A stretch of DNA of 64,000 nucleotides from PALSA-612 sp963704335 (GCA_963704335.1 OY969889.1:2790001-2854000), one strand, 5' to 3'. Positions 17,558 to 26,331 are shown, counted from the stretch's first letter. The notes: generated by a model from the sequence alone, not told the origin. Numbers and translations are program-made.

Positions 17558-17866
17558 ATGGGCGAGTTCGTGACGGTGGCAAGTTCAGTGGAGGTCGCTA
17601 ACGGCGAGATGACCGCGTTCCAGGTCGGCGGAGAGCGCGTCGCGGTCGCGAACGTGGGCGGAACGCTCCACGCTTTCGGCAATACATGCACCCACCTCGA
17701 GTGCTCACTCGCCTCCGGCGAGCTCGAGGGTACGACCGTGACCTGTCCGTGTCACGGGAGCCAGTTCGACGTTACGACCGGCCATGTACTGCGAGGGCCC
17801 GCTCAGGAGCCCGTGCCGAGCTATCCGGCGCGCGTCGAGAACGAGGCTCTTCAGGTCGAGCTCTGA
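17558..17866 (+). CDS. Rieske-type [2Fe-2S] ferredoxin
   Basis: The protein has 102 residues. The two cluster-binding boxes are complete: CTHLECSL (C-x-H) and CPCHGSQFD (C-x-x-H). This is a soluble, NirD/biphenyl-dioxygenase-type Rieske electron carrier. There is no signal or membrane helix, and AAGAAAGGAAGGAG precedes the ATG. The reductase gene starts 3 bp after its stop, so the pair likely forms an NAD(P)H-to-Rieske electron chain. The acceptor enzyme is not in the neighbourhood. Confidence 0.92.
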   Translation: MGEFVTVASSVEVANGEMTAFQVGGERVAVANVGGTLHAFGNTCTHLECSLASGELEGTTVTCPCHGSQFDVTTGHVLRGPAQEPVPSYPARVENEALQVEL

Positions 17867-17868
17867 CG

Positions 17869-19078
17869 GTGGGGGCTCACGTCATCGTGGGCGCGAGCCT
17901 CGCCGGGGCAACGGCCGCGGTGACGTTGCGCGAGGAGGGCTACGAGGGGCGGGTCGTCCTCGTCGGCGAGGAGCTTTCCCTACGAGCGGCCGCCGCTTTC
18001 GAAAGTGTACCTTCGGGGCGAGGTGGCCTCCGAGCAAACTCTCGTGCGCGCGTCCGACTTCTACGCCGAACACGACATCGAGATCCGGCTTGGCGTCCGC
18101 GCCGTGCGGCTCGACGCGGCTGCGACCATCGTCGAGCTGGCGGACGGCGAGCGCCTGCAGTACGAGAAGGTGCTCATCGCGACCGGCGCCCGCAACCGCC
18201 GCCTGGACATCGCCGATCTCGGCCTGGAGGGCGTCTTCGACCTCCGAACGATCGACGACGCCGACCGCATTCGTGCGGAAGCTCGTCCCGGGCGCAAGGC
18301 GGTTGTTGTCGGCATGGGGTTCATCGGCTCAGAGGTCGCGGCCTCGCTGCGGCAGCTCGACGTCGAGGTCGCGGTCGTGGCGCCGGGGAGGGTGCCTTTG
18401 CAGCGTGTTCTTGGCGAGGAGGTGGGAGGCGTGTTGGCGGAGATCCACCGCGAGAGAGGAGTCGAGCTCCTCTTCGGGGACTCGGTTGACGCGTTCGAGG
18501 GTTCGAACCGCGTGGAACGAGTAGTGACAAGAGCCGGCAGGCGGATCGAGTGCGACTTCGCCGTGATCGGCGTGGGCGTCGAGCCCGCGGCGGAGCTCGC
18601 CGCCGGAGCCGGCATCGAGATCGACAACGGCATCGTCGTCGACGAGTACTGCCGCACGAGCGTCGAGAGCGTCTACGCGGCCGGCGACGTAGCCAACCAT
18701 TACCACCCTGTCTTCGAGCGCCGGATCCGCGTTGAGCACTGGGATAACGCGCTCAAGCACGGCCCGGCTGCGGCGCGCAACATGCTGGGAAAGGCCGAGT
18801 CCTACGAGGAGATCCCCTGGTTCTGGTCTGACCAGTACGACACGAACCTTCAGTACACGGGCTTCCACACGACCTGGGACGACCTCGTCGTGCGAGGCAG
18901 CCTCGAGGAGCGGAACTTCGTCGCCTTCTACTGCACCGAGGGGCGAGTGCTGGCGGCCGTTGCAGTCAACCGCGGGAAGGATCTCCGCCGTTCGATTCCG
19001 CTGATCAAGGCGGGGCGACCGGTGGAGCCGGCCAAGCTCCGCCATCCGGACATCGACCTGCGGACGCTCGCATCTTGA
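17869..19078 (+). pseudogene. FAD-dependent ferredoxin reductase, interrupted by one frame break
   Basis: From GTG 17869 the frame gives the FAD-binding start HVIVGASLAGATAAVTLREE and GRVVLVGEE. At about 17972-17980 the sense moves to the next frame. It reads FPYERPPLSKVYLRGEV, then LIATGARNRRLD, then KAVVVGMGFIGSEVAASL (NAD-binding), then ESVYAAGDVANHYHPV (second FAD motif), to the end at 19078. Without the break it would be ~402 residues, a full-length Rieske/ferredoxin reductase. It lies 3 bp after the Rieske gene, its natural partner. The downstream 357-residue frame from 18005 lacks the FAD dinucleotide-binding motif. An intact paralogue is at 27767-28948. Confidence 0.85.
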
Positions 19079-19797
19079 AACAGCGGGTGCCGAGGCCAAA
19101 GGCGATCCTCTTCGACGTCGACGGGCTTCTGATCACGACCGGCGGCGCGGGTACGAGAAGCTGGCGCTGGGCGTTCGACGAGCTGTACGGGATTCCAGCC
19201 GACATCGGCGAGTTCACCGAGGCTGGGATGACCGATCCAGTCGTCGGAAGACTCACCTTCATGGCGGTGATCGGGCACGAGCCTTCAGCCGAGGAGCTGG
19301 CCCGCGTGGTCTCGCACTACCTCTCGCGCCTCCCCGAGGAGGTGGCGCAGTCGGCCGGTTACCGGGTGCTCGCCGGTGTCGAGGAGCTACTTCCCGGCCT
19401 GTGTCGGGAGGGCTTCCTGCTCGGGATCACGACCGGAGCGGTCGAGGCCGCGGCCCACATCAAGCTCGCGCGCGCGAATCTGAACCGTTTCTTCTCGTTC
19501 GGCGGCTACGGCTCCGACTCCGCCGACCGCGGCGAGCTGACTCGCAAGGCGATAAACCGAGCGGGTGAGATACTCGGCGCGCCGCTCGACCCGCAGCGCG
19601 TCCTCGTCGTCGGCGACACGCCGAAGGACATCGTCGCGGCCCACGCCGCACGTGCGATCGGCGTCGGCGTCGCGAGCGGTCACTACAGCAGGGACGACCT
19701 ACGGGAGGCCGGCGCCGATTACGTACTCGGCTCTCTCGAGGAGAACCTCCCCGGGATCGGCGAAGCCCGTCGCTTGAGACGCGGCCAGGATCGCTGA
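19075..19797 (+). CDS. HAD-superfamily hydrolase
   Basis: The protein has 240 residues. Motif I is ILFDVDGLLITTGG, motif II is the LLGITTGAVE strand, and motif IV is VLVVGDTPKDIVAAHAA. The arrangement matches phosphoglycolate-phosphatase-like HAD enzymes, with a helical cap at ~20-90. The motif I change from DxDGT to DVDGLL is common in this subgroup. The likely start is TTG 19075, which overlaps the end of the reductase by four bases, so translation is coupled. The substrate is unknown. Confidence 0.88.
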   Translation: MKQRVPRPKAILFDVDGLLITTGGAGTRSWRWAFDELYGIPADIGEFTEAGMTDPVVGRLTFMAVIGHEPSAEELARVVSHYLSRLPEEVAQSAGYRVLAGVEELLPGLCREGFLLGITTGAVEAAAHIKLARANLNRFFSFGGYGSDSADRGELTRKAINRAGEILGAPLDPQRVLVVGDTPKDIVAAHAARAIGVGVASGHYSRDDLREAGADYVLGSLEENLPGIGEARRLRRGQDR

Positions 19798-19969
19798 GAC
19801 CCAGGCGGAGCTCGTTCGACAGGCATGGGCTGATGCCAAGGAACGAATGGGGGCAACACCCGATGGCCAAAGAGGTGTTCGAAGGTCAACCTGGACGAGA
19901 TGACAGCGAAGAGCTTAGGCGACGTTGCCGCCGTCGGCAGTGCGACGGAGGGCGAGGAGGAGGAGGGCG

Positions 19970-20425
19970 ATGATGGGCCTAATCGTTGTAGGCGTCGACC
20001 ATTCGGCAGGAGCGAAGGCGGCGCTGCGCTTCGCGCTGGATGAGGCACGGCTCCGTCAGTCGAGGCTGCGCGCCGTCCACGCATGGCACGTCAGCTACGT
20101 CGGCGTGGGCTATTTGGCGATCTCGCAACCAGCCCTTGACGCCGAGGGCTACCAGATACGCGCCGCCGCCGAGGCAGCGCTCGAGGCGACCCTGGACGAA
20201 TTCAGGCCCGAAGCCGACGACGTGGAAATCGAGCTCCGCGTGGTCGAGGGAGCTCCGGCCTCCGTCCTGGTCGACGAGTCGCGAGCGGCCGACCTGCTGG
20301 TTGTCGGATCGCGCGGCCACGGCGGCTTCACCGGGCTGCTCCTGGGGTCGGTGAGCCAGCAGTGCGCCCACCACGCCGAGTGCCCGGTCGTCATTGTTCG
20401 GGCTCCTTCGGGGGAGTCCAACTAA
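19970..20425 (+). CDS. universal stress protein (UspA family)
   Basis: ATG 19970 follows GAGGAGGAGGGCG. The protein has 151 residues: IVVGVDHSAGAKAALRFAL at the N-terminus, and the ATP-binding pattern VVGSRGHGGFTGLLLGSVSQQ near the end (G-x2-G-x9-GS). C-terminal CPVVIVRAP completes the fold. UspA-family proteins bind ATP and accumulate under stress. An upstream start at 19925 would only add an Arg-rich stretch. The GTG of the DUF488 gene follows four bases after its stop. Confidence 0.92.
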   Translation: MMGLIVVGVDHSAGAKAALRFALDEARLRQSRLRAVHAWHVSYVGVGYLAISQPALDAEGYQIRAAAEAALEATLDEFRPEADDVEIELRVVEGAPASVLVDESRAADLLVVGSRGHGGFTGLLLGSVSQQCAHHAECPVVIVRAPSGESN

Positions 20426-20429
20426 CGTC

Positions 20430-20801
20430 GTGGACGTCCGACTCAAGCGCGCGTACGAGCCGGCGCTGGTAGCCGACGGCTACCGGGTCCTGATCGACCG
20501 GCTCTGGCCGCGCGGCGTCTCGCGCGAGCAGGCGCGCCTGGATGAGTGGGCGCGCGGGCTCGCGCCGAGCACGGCCCTGCGGCGCTGGTTCGCACACGAT
20601 CCAGCCCGCTTTCCGCAGTTTCGGCGGCGCTACGCCAAGGAGTTGGCCGCGCAGGAGACGAAGCTGCGCGAGTTGCGCCGGCGGGCGCGTTCGGGGACGC
20701 TGACGCTCGTCTACGGCGCGCGCGATACCGAACACAACGACGCGGTGGTACTCGCCGAGGTTTTGCACCGCAAGACGCCGCACGAGAAGGGGGAGTCATG
20801 A
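20430..20801 (+). CDS. DUF488-family protein
   Basis: From GTG 20430 the protein has 123 residues. The motifs RVLIDRLWPRGVSRE, RRWFAHDPARFPQFRRRY and LTLVYGARDTEHNDAVVL are diagnostic of the DUF488 family. These are small cytosolic proteins with no settled activity. The stop codon overlaps the start of the 36-residue frame at 20798 (ATGA), so the genes 20430-22293 look translationally coupled. Confidence 0.88.
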   Translation: MDVRLKRAYEPALVADGYRVLIDRLWPRGVSREQARLDEWARGLAPSTALRRWFAHDPARFPQFRRRYAKELAAQETKLRELRRRARSGTLTLVYGARDTEHNDAVVLAEVLHRKTPHEKGES

Positions 20802-20908
20802 CCGGGCATCTCGATCGAGACCTGGCCGTCGAGGACCTGCAAGAGGAGCTTCGGGATCTGCTCAGGCTCGCGCTCGTCGATCGACATAGCAACAGGCGTT
20901 CACCATGA
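20798..20908 (+). CDS. possible 36-residue small protein, translationally coupled
   Basis: The frame starts at ATG 20798 inside the stop of the DUF488 gene and ends at TGA 20908 inside the ATG of the PrpD-like gene. It has ATGA overlaps at both ends, with AAGGGGGAG upstream. The product is an acidic-basic helix (LAVEDLQEELRDLLRL). The double overlap argues for real translation, either as a small protein or as a coupling leader. No homology is recognised. Confidence 0.45.
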   Translation: MTGHLDRDLAVEDLQEELRDLLRLALVDRHSNRRSP

Positions 20909-22293
20909 CGGTCGCTGCGCGGCTCGCGCGCTTCCTGGTGGAGCGGTCCTGGGCAGACCTCTCCGACCAGGCGCGGGAGGACCTGAAGATCCGCGTTCTT
21001 GATGCGCTCGGCTGCGCGCTCGGCGCGCTCGAGGCGCCGCCGGTCAGCGCGATTCGCGCGCAGCTCGACGACTTCGGCGGCCGCCCTTTGTGCACGCTGG
21101 TCGGGGGTGGAGGGACCGCCCCGGACCGGGCCGCGCTCTACAACGGGGCGCTAGTCCGTTACCTCGACTTCAACGACTCCTACTTCGCGCCGGGCGAGAC
21201 CTGTCACCCGAGCGACAACCTCGCGCCTGTGCTCGCGGCAGCGGAGTACGCGAGCGCGTCCGGGCGCGAGCTATTGACGGCGCTCGCCGTCGCCTATCAG
21301 GTGCAGTGCCGCCTCTCCGACGAGGCCCCGGTGCGCGACAAGGGGTTCGACCACACGACTCAGGGCGCGTACGCAGCCGCCGCCGGGGCTGCGAAGGCGC
21401 TCCGCCTGGACGAGGCGGAGACGGCAAACGCGGTCGCGATCGCCGGAACGGCGCTGAATGCCCTCCGTGTGACGCGAACCGGCATGCTCTCGCAGTGGAA
21501 GGGCCTCGCTTACCCGTTCACGGCCTTCGGCGCTGTCGAAGCCGCCTTTCTCGCCGCGCGCGGCATCACCGGCCCGCCCGAGGTCTTCGAGGGCAACAAG
21601 GGCTTCATGGACTCGATCGCCGGTCGCTTCGCGATCGACTGGGAGCGTGAGGACCTCGAGCGCGTGCGGCGCACGTTCCTCAAGCGTTACAACGCCGAGA
21701 TCCACTCTCAGTCGGCGCTCGAGGCGATTCTGGAGTTGCGTGATGCGCACGCCCTCGACCCGTCGCAGGTCGAGCTGATCGAGCTCGACACCTTCCAGGT
21801 CGCCTACGACATCATCGGGGGTGGGGAGGAGGGGGGAAAGAAGGAGATCCGCACGAAGGAGCAGGCCGACCACTCACTCCCCTACCTGCTCGCCGTGGCG
21901 CTTCTAGATGGGCGGGTCTTGCCGGAGCAGTTCGCGCCCGAACGGATCCGCCGGCCGGACGTGCAGGCGCTGCTGCGGCGGGTCGTGGTGCGACCGGCGA
22001 CCGACTTGTCCGCGAGGTTCCCGGCCGAGCACCCGTGCCGGCTGCGACTTCACCGCGCGGATGGGGCGACGCTCGTCGCGGAGAAGTCCGACTACGAGGG
22101 GTTCGTGACACGACCGATGAGCTGGGAGCGCGCGCGACAGAAGTTCGAGAGACTCGGCGCGAGGCTCGAGCCTGGGCTCACGGCTGAGCTGGCGGACACG
22201 GTCCGGTCGCTCGACGAGCTCGAAACGCGTGACCTGACGGCGCTTCTTGCGCGCGCGGGCGCGCCCGAGACGGTGAAAGGAGCAGTCCCATGA
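20905..22293 (+). CDS. MmgE/PrpD-family protein (2-methylcitrate dehydratase-like)
   Basis: The protein has 462 residues, the usual length. Family marks are VLDALGCALGALEAP, YLDFNDSYFAPGETCHPSDN, KGFDHTTQGAYAAAAGAAK and FLKRYNAEIHSQSALEAIL. Members dehydrate 2-methylcitrate or act on related acids such as itaconyl or aconitate analogues. No 2-methylcitrate synthase or lyase lies nearby, so the substrate is uncertain. The gene overlaps the small frame before it and the ComA-like gene after it by ATGA, so it is the middle of an operon. Confidence 0.9.
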   Translation: MTVAARLARFLVERSWADLSDQAREDLKIRVLDALGCALGALEAPPVSAIRAQLDDFGGRPLCTLVGGGGTAPDRAALYNGALVRYLDFNDSYFAPGETCHPSDNLAPVLAAAEYASASGRELLTALAVAYQVQCRLSDEAPVRDKGFDHTTQGAYAAAAGAAKALRLDEAETANAVAIAGTALNALRVTRTGMLSQWKGLAYPFTAFGAVEAAFLAARGITGPPEVFEGNKGFMDSIAGRFAIDWEREDLERVRRTFLKRYNAEIHSQSALEAILELRDAHALDPSQVELIELDTFQVAYDIIGGGEEGGKKEIRTKEQADHSLPYLLAVALLDGRVLPEQFAPERIRRPDVQALLRRVVVRPATDLSARFPAEHPCRLRLHRADGATLVAEKSDYEGFVTRPMSWERARQKFERLGARLEPGLTAELADTVRSLDELETRDLTALLARAGAPETVKGAVP

Positions 22294-23138
22294 CGACGAC
22301 TAAGACGGGTCAGACGCGCGACGAGCGCGCGTTCGCGTTCCTGCGCCTGAACGAGCGTTCGCCGAAGCCGCGCAATCGCGGCGTGACAGAGATCCGCGGC
22401 CCTTACTACACACCGGTTGGCCGCCGCTACCTGGAAGACCTGCTGGAGACGATGGGCGCCTACGTCGACACCCTCAAGTACGCCGGCGGCTCCTTCGCAC
22501 TGATGCCCCGCGAGGCCGTGCAGGCGCTGAACGACGTCTGCCACGAGCACGAGGTGGAGGTCTCGACCGGAGGCTTCCTCGAGTACGTGCTCGCCCAGCG
22601 TGGGGACGCGGTAGCGCGCTACCTGGAGGAGTGTCGCGAGCTCAGTTTCGACATCGTCGAGATCTCGAGCGGCTTCGTCACCCTCCCCGGCGACGACCTC
22701 GTGCGCCTTACGGAGGCCGCACAGAAGGCGGGCCTGAAGGCGAAGCCGGAGGTCGGGATCCAGTTCGGCGCCGGCGGCACCTCCAGCGTCGAGGCGCTCG
22801 AAGCCGAGGGAACGCGGGACGTCGGCCAGGCGATCGACCTCGCAAAGCGCCACCTCGAGGCCGGTGCGCAGCTGATCATGATCGAGTCCGAAGGCATAAC
22901 CGAGCAGGTGCGCGAGTGGCGCACCGATGTCGTCGCCCGCATCGTCTCCGAGCTCGGGCTCGAGCAGGTGATGTTCGAGGCGGCCGAGCCGGACGTCTTC
23001 AGCTGGTACATCAAGAACTATGGGGTTGACGTCAACCTGTTCGTCGATCACAGCCAGATCGTCCAGCTGGAATGCCTGCGCGCAGGGATCTGGGGCACGC
23101 AAGACACTTGGGGCCGGATGCTGAGGTACCAGCCGTGA
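22290..23138 (+). CDS. phosphosulfolactate synthase (ComA)-family protein
   Basis: The protein has 282 residues. RGPYYTPVGRRYLEDLLE, DTLKYAGGSFALMP, EVSTGGFLEYVLAQRG and FDIVEISSGFVTLP mark the ComA family, a TIM barrel that joins sulfite and phosphoenolpyruvate. KAKPEVGIQFGAGG and MIESEGITE are the following strands. In coenzyme M makers the product feeds CoM, but bacterial members also exist without that pathway. The gene is translationally coupled to the PrpD-like gene upstream and the glutaredoxin-like gene downstream. A role in sulfonate or C3/C4 acid metabolism is plausible but not proven. Confidence 0.85.
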   Translation: MTTTKTGQTRDERAFAFLRLNERSPKPRNRGVTEIRGPYYTPVGRRYLEDLLETMGAYVDTLKYAGGSFALMPREAVQALNDVCHEHEVEVSTGGFLEYVLAQRGDAVARYLEECRELSFDIVEISSGFVTLPGDDLVRLTEAAQKAGLKAKPEVGIQFGAGGTSSVEALEAEGTRDVGQAIDLAKRHLEAGAQLIMIESEGITEQVREWRTDVVARIVSELGLEQVMFEAAEPDVFSWYIKNYGVDVNLFVDHSQIVQLECLRAGIWGTQDTWGRMLRYQP

Positions 23139-23467
23139 GCCAGCAACCCACGCCGAGGATCGAGCTGTACCAGGCTGAGTGGTGTCCCCATTCGCACCGC
23201 GTTCGCCAGCGGCTGACCGAGCTCGGCCTCGACTTCGTCGCGCACCAGGTCCCAGTCGACCCAGCCAAGCGCTCGGCGCTCGAGCGCGCAACAGGCCGGC
23301 GAAGCATCCCGACGCTCGTGCTCGATGACGGCAGCGTCGTCGCCGGCGACGACGAGATCCTCGCCACGCTCGAGCGGCGCTTCGCCGAGCCGCCGGAGGC
23401 CGCCCGTCATCGCGAGAAGGTGGTCGAGGAATGGCCTGAGTGGATGCAGCTGGCTCAGTCAGGGTAG
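23135..23467 (+). CDS. glutaredoxin / GST N-terminal domain-like protein
   Basis: From GTG 23135 the product has 110 residues. IELYQAEWCPHSHRVRQRL holds the redox CPHS motif, where the usual second Cys is Ser (a monothiol type). RSIPTLVLDDGSVVAGDDE is the cis-Pro and substrate-binding segment. It would be a cytosolic thiol-redox protein. GTGA overlap with the previous stop places it in the PrpD/ComA operon. A start upstream in the ComA frame would give an unrelated Arg-rich leader. Confidence 0.85.
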   Translation: MSQQPTPRIELYQAEWCPHSHRVRQRLTELGLDFVAHQVPVDPAKRSALERATGRRSIPTLVLDDGSVVAGDDEILATLERRFAEPPEAARHREKVVEEWPEWMQLAQSG

Positions 23468-23480
23468 GTCGAGCTGTGCC

Positions 23481-24425
23481 ATGAGCGTCCCTGCGACCAG
23501 AACGGTGCGGCCACAGCCGGCACAGCGAGTCTTCGAGCTGCGAGCGGCGGCGCCGTTCCGCCTCGACCTCACGGCATGGGCGTTGCGCAGACGGTCGCAG
23601 AACGCGATCGACAGGTGGGACGGGCGCAGCTACCGGCGCACGCTGCTCGTCGACGGCCAGCCGCTGGACCTGGCGTTGACGCAGCTCGGGGGAGCGAGCG
23701 CGCCGCGTCTCGAAGCCGTGTTGAGCGGGTCGCGGGTGGGACGGGCCGCCGAGACGGAAGCACGCGTGAACTTAGCGAGGCTACTCGGGCTCGACGTCGA
23801 TCTCTCCGGCTTCTACGCCCGCACCGCCCGCGACAGCCTGCTCGCCGAGCTCGCCGACCGCTACCGGGGCGTGAAGCCACCGCGGTTCCCAACCATCTTC
23901 GAATGCCTGCTCAACGCCGTCGCCTGCCAGCAGCTCTCCCTCGCGTCCGGACTGACGCTCCTCAACAGGCTTGCATCAGCCGCCGGAGCGTCGGCCGGCA
24001 CACGGCCTCCCTTCCCAGCACCCGGTGACATCCTCGGCCTGTCGCCATCTAGGCTCCGCACGCTCGGCTTCAGCCAGCGCAAGGCCGAGACGATCCTCGA
24101 GCTCGCCGGCGCGGCGGCGGCCGGAGAGCTCGAGCTCGAGCTATTCGAACAGCTGGACGATGCGGCAGTGGTCGACGCGCTCGTCCAGAGACGCGGCATC
24201 GGGCGTTGGAGCGCCGACTACGTCCTGCTGCGCGGGCTCGGGCGCCTGCACGTGTTCCCACGCGGAGACAGCGGCGCGCTCGCTGGTCTGCACCGGTTTC
24301 TAGTCGGCACCGAGCTCGAGGGCGACCCCGACGCCGCGCTCGCCCGCTGGGCGCCCGATGCCGGCCTGGTCTACTTTCACCTGCTGCTGCGTGGGCTTGT
24401 TCAGCAGGTTGACGTGGGCGGGTAG
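23481..24425 (+). CDS. DNA-3-methyladenine glycosylase II (AlkA-like)
   Basis: From ATG 23481 the product has 314 residues. ARLLGLDVDLSGFYA and PTIFECLLNAVACQQLSL match the middle of AlkA. The helix-hairpin-helix is LVQRRGIGRWSADYVLLRG. The catalytic Asp follows in VFPRGDSGALAGL, as in AlkA's GD pair. The enzyme removes alkylated bases such as 3-methyladenine to start base excision repair. It is separated from the glutaredoxin gene by 13 bp, so it may be co-transcribed. Confidence 0.88.
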   Translation: MSVPATRTVRPQPAQRVFELRAAAPFRLDLTAWALRRRSQNAIDRWDGRSYRRTLLVDGQPLDLALTQLGGASAPRLEAVLSGSRVGRAAETEARVNLARLLGLDVDLSGFYARTARDSLLAELADRYRGVKPPRFPTIFECLLNAVACQQLSLASGLTLLNRLASAAGASAGTRPPFPAPGDILGLSPSRLRTLGFSQRKAETILELAGAAAAGELELELFEQLDDAAVVDALVQRRGIGRWSADYVLLRGLGRLHVFPRGDSGALAGLHRFLVGTELEGDPDAALARWAPDAGLVYFHLLLRGLVQQVDVGG

Positions 24426-24441
24426 GTTCGTCCGTCTCGCG

Positions 24442-24960
24442 ATGCGCATGTGGACGATCGGCCATGGCACGAGGACGAGCGAGGACTTCGTCGCGACGCT
24501 GCACCAGGTGGGCGTCGAGACGCTCGTCGACGTCCGCCGCTTTCCGGGATCGCGTCGCAACCCGCAGTTCATGCAGGCGACGGTAGCGGAGGACCTCCAG
24601 CATGCGGAGATCGCATACCTTCACCTGCCGGATCTCGGCGGACGTCGGTCCGGCGTCCCTGGAGAGAACCTGTACGCGTGCCTTCGGATTTCGTCGTTTC
24701 GAAACTATGCGGCGTGGATGGCTTCGAGCGAATGGCAGGCAGCCATCGCTCGGGCACTCGGGCTGGCAAGCCCCTGCTTCATGTGCGCCGAGACCTTGCC
24801 GTGGCGCTGTCACCGACGACTCATAGGCGATTGGCTCGTTGCCCGCAAGCTCGAGGTCGTTCACCTGCTCGCACCGGGCTCGAGCGTCGCACACCGACCG
24901 TTCGCGGAGGCGGAGTTCCGTAACGGCCGGCTCTACCTCTGCGGGAAGCTCGTCGCGTAA
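24442..24960 (+). CDS. DUF488-domain protein (second subfamily)
   Basis: From ATG 24442 the product has 172 residues. MWTIGHGTRTSEDFVATL, TLVDVRRFPGSRRNPQF and the Cys/His-rich CAETLPWRCHRRLIGDWL are the family marks. The function is unknown; the conserved GHG, VR.FP and C....W.CHR residues suggest an enzyme active site. It starts 16 bp after the AlkA-like gene, so it is probably in the same transcript. It is not closely related to the DUF488 gene at 20430. Confidence 0.88.
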   Translation: MRMWTIGHGTRTSEDFVATLHQVGVETLVDVRRFPGSRRNPQFMQATVAEDLQHAEIAYLHLPDLGGRRSGVPGENLYACLRISSFRNYAAWMASSEWQAAIARALGLASPCFMCAETLPWRCHRRLIGDWLVARKLEVVHLLAPGSSVAHRPFAEAEFRNGRLYLCGKLVA

Positions 24961-24993
24961 GTGTCGACTCGGCGGATGCCCAAGGACTTGGCT

Positions 24994-25449
24994 TCATGTC
25001 GCCGTGTCCGACGAGGGAAGCGGCTCGACGACGGCGTTCGCGGGGAGATGGTCACCGCGGCGCTGCTCCGCCTCCGTGTAGTGCTCGGCGGCGGGCCAAG
25101 GCGCCAGCACGAGCAACAGCCGTGCGTCGGCCAGCGCCCGCACGCGATGCTCCTCGCCCGGATCGAAGGTCACGAGCGTTCCTGCGTCGCACTCCGCCGT
25201 CTCACCGGAGCTCTCGATCACGACGCGACCCATGACGACCTCCAGAACGGCGCGCTCGCGGACTTGGTGATCACCGAGCTCCTCCCCGTTACTGAGGTCG
25301 ACGACGACGACTCGGCACTCGGGCGACGAGAACAGCACGCGCGGCATCTGCCGCTCGAGCCTGGGGACGCGAGGAGCATCGGATCCCGGCTCACGCGCTG
25401 TCTGCTTCCTCGAGGACGGCGCCAGAGAGCGAAGATCCCAACGCCTCAT
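24994..25449 (-). CDS. cupin-domain protein
   Basis: The protein has 151 residues. A beta-rich region with HQVRERAVLEVVMGRVVIE, GTLVTFDPGEEHRVRAL and LLLVLAPWP forms a single cupin barrel. The metal-binding His/Glu set is only partly kept (one H before the ..RERAV strand, GEEH in the second motif). The first ~35 residues are Arg/Pro-rich and may not be real; an internal start is possible. It converges with the DUF488 gene. The function is unknown; it could bind a small ligand or metal. Confidence 0.7.
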   Translation of the reverse strand: MRRWDLRSLAPSSRKQTAREPGSDAPRVPRLERQMPRVLFSSPECRVVVVDLSNGEELGDHQVRERAVLEVVMGRVVIESSGETAECDAGTLVTFDPGEEHRVRALADARLLLVLAPWPAAEHYTEAEQRRGDHLPANAVVEPLPSSDTAT

Positions 25450-25773
25450 GCCCGGAGCCTAGCCGCCCTGAAATCCCGGCTCGCAGAGATTCGCCTCGCG
25501 AGACCGCCAATGTGAGCGGCGGGCCCATTCCGGACCGGCCGCGAACGCATTCGCGGCGGCCGGGCCGAGGCGGACTTCGGTCGCGCGGTTAAGAGTCGCC
25601 CGCGCGACGACACCAAATGAACATGGAGTACCTCGACTCCCCTGCCGTGTCAGATCCACATGCGATGCGGACGCGTACGTATTGAGGGCGCCCGCGCGAC
25701 AGCGGGCGCGAAACCATGTCGATCGTGCCCACGTTCCGAGGGCTGGCCACGATCAATCGAGAGGAGTAAGACG
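25450..25773. other. long leader region with two hairpins
   Basis: I see no gene in these 324 bases. They contain inverted repeats: CCGCGAA/TTCGCGG near 25539-25556, and GCGCCCGC (25688-25695) with GCGGGCGC (25702-25709). GAGAGGAGTAAGACG just before 25774 is the ribosome-binding site of the next gene. A structured 5' leader or a promoter region with regulatory hairpins is likely. It matches no riboswitch class that I can recognise. Confidence 0.4.
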
Positions 25774-26331
25774 ATGGGTTTTGTAACCAACGAGGCGACC
25801 TGGTCGCTCGCGAGGGCAATGCACAAGCTCTGGGCGGACCACGTGTTCTGGACCCGCGACTACGTCGTCGCAGCGGTTGGCAGCTATCCGGACGCGGACG
25901 TGGCACTCGCTCGCCTGCTGAAGAATCAGGAGGACATCGGCAACGCGATAGTCCCCTTCTACGGGAAGGACGCCGGCGAAAGACTGACCGAGCTGCTGAA
26001 GGAGCACATAGTGATCGCGGGCGACCTAATCACGGCGGCGATGACGGGCGACGAAGAGAAGTTCGCGGAGACCGACAAGGAGTGGAGCCGTAACGCCGCC
26101 GACATCGCGGCGTTCCTGAGCGGGGCGAACCCCCATTGGCCGGAGAAGGACGTCGTCGACCTCCTCAACCTGCACCTCACGCTCACCAAGGACGAGGCGG
26201 TGGCGAGGATGCAGCAGGAGTGGGAGAAGGACGTCGCCGCCTTCGACGAGATCTTCACCGAGATCCTGACGCTTGCCGACATCCTCTCCGAGGGGGTCGT
26301 CAAGCAGTTCCCCGAGAAGTTCGCCGCATAG
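25774..26331 (+). CDS. all-helical protein with conserved His residues, unknown function
   Basis: From ATG 25774 the product has 185 residues. It is almost entirely helical: NEATWSLARAMHKLWADH, WTRDYVVAAVGSYPDA, LLKEHIVIAGDLITAAMTG and LLNLHLTLTKDEAVARM. The spacing of His and Glu/Asp residues (HKLWADH, KEH, NLH) suggests a four-helix bundle that could bind metal, reminiscent of hemerythrin- or ferritin-like proteins. I recall similar proteins in other bacteria under unhelpful names. The thioredoxin-like gene starts right after its stop, so the two are an operon. Confidence 0.75.
   Translation: MGFVTNEATWSLARAMHKLWADHVFWTRDYVVAAVGSYPDADVALARLLKNQEDIGNAIVPFYGKDAGERLTELLKEHIVIAGDLITAAMTGDEEKFAETDKEWSRNAADIAAFLSGANPHWPEKDVVDLLNLHLTLTKDEAVARMQQEWEKDVAAFDEIFTEILTLADILSEGVVKQFPEKFAA

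Noticed and set aside
23325..24425. A longer AlkA-like protein starting at 23325
   Set aside because: The first 52 residues are Ser/Arg-rich antisense-like sequence overlapping the glutaredoxin gene; ATG 23481 fits the family better.
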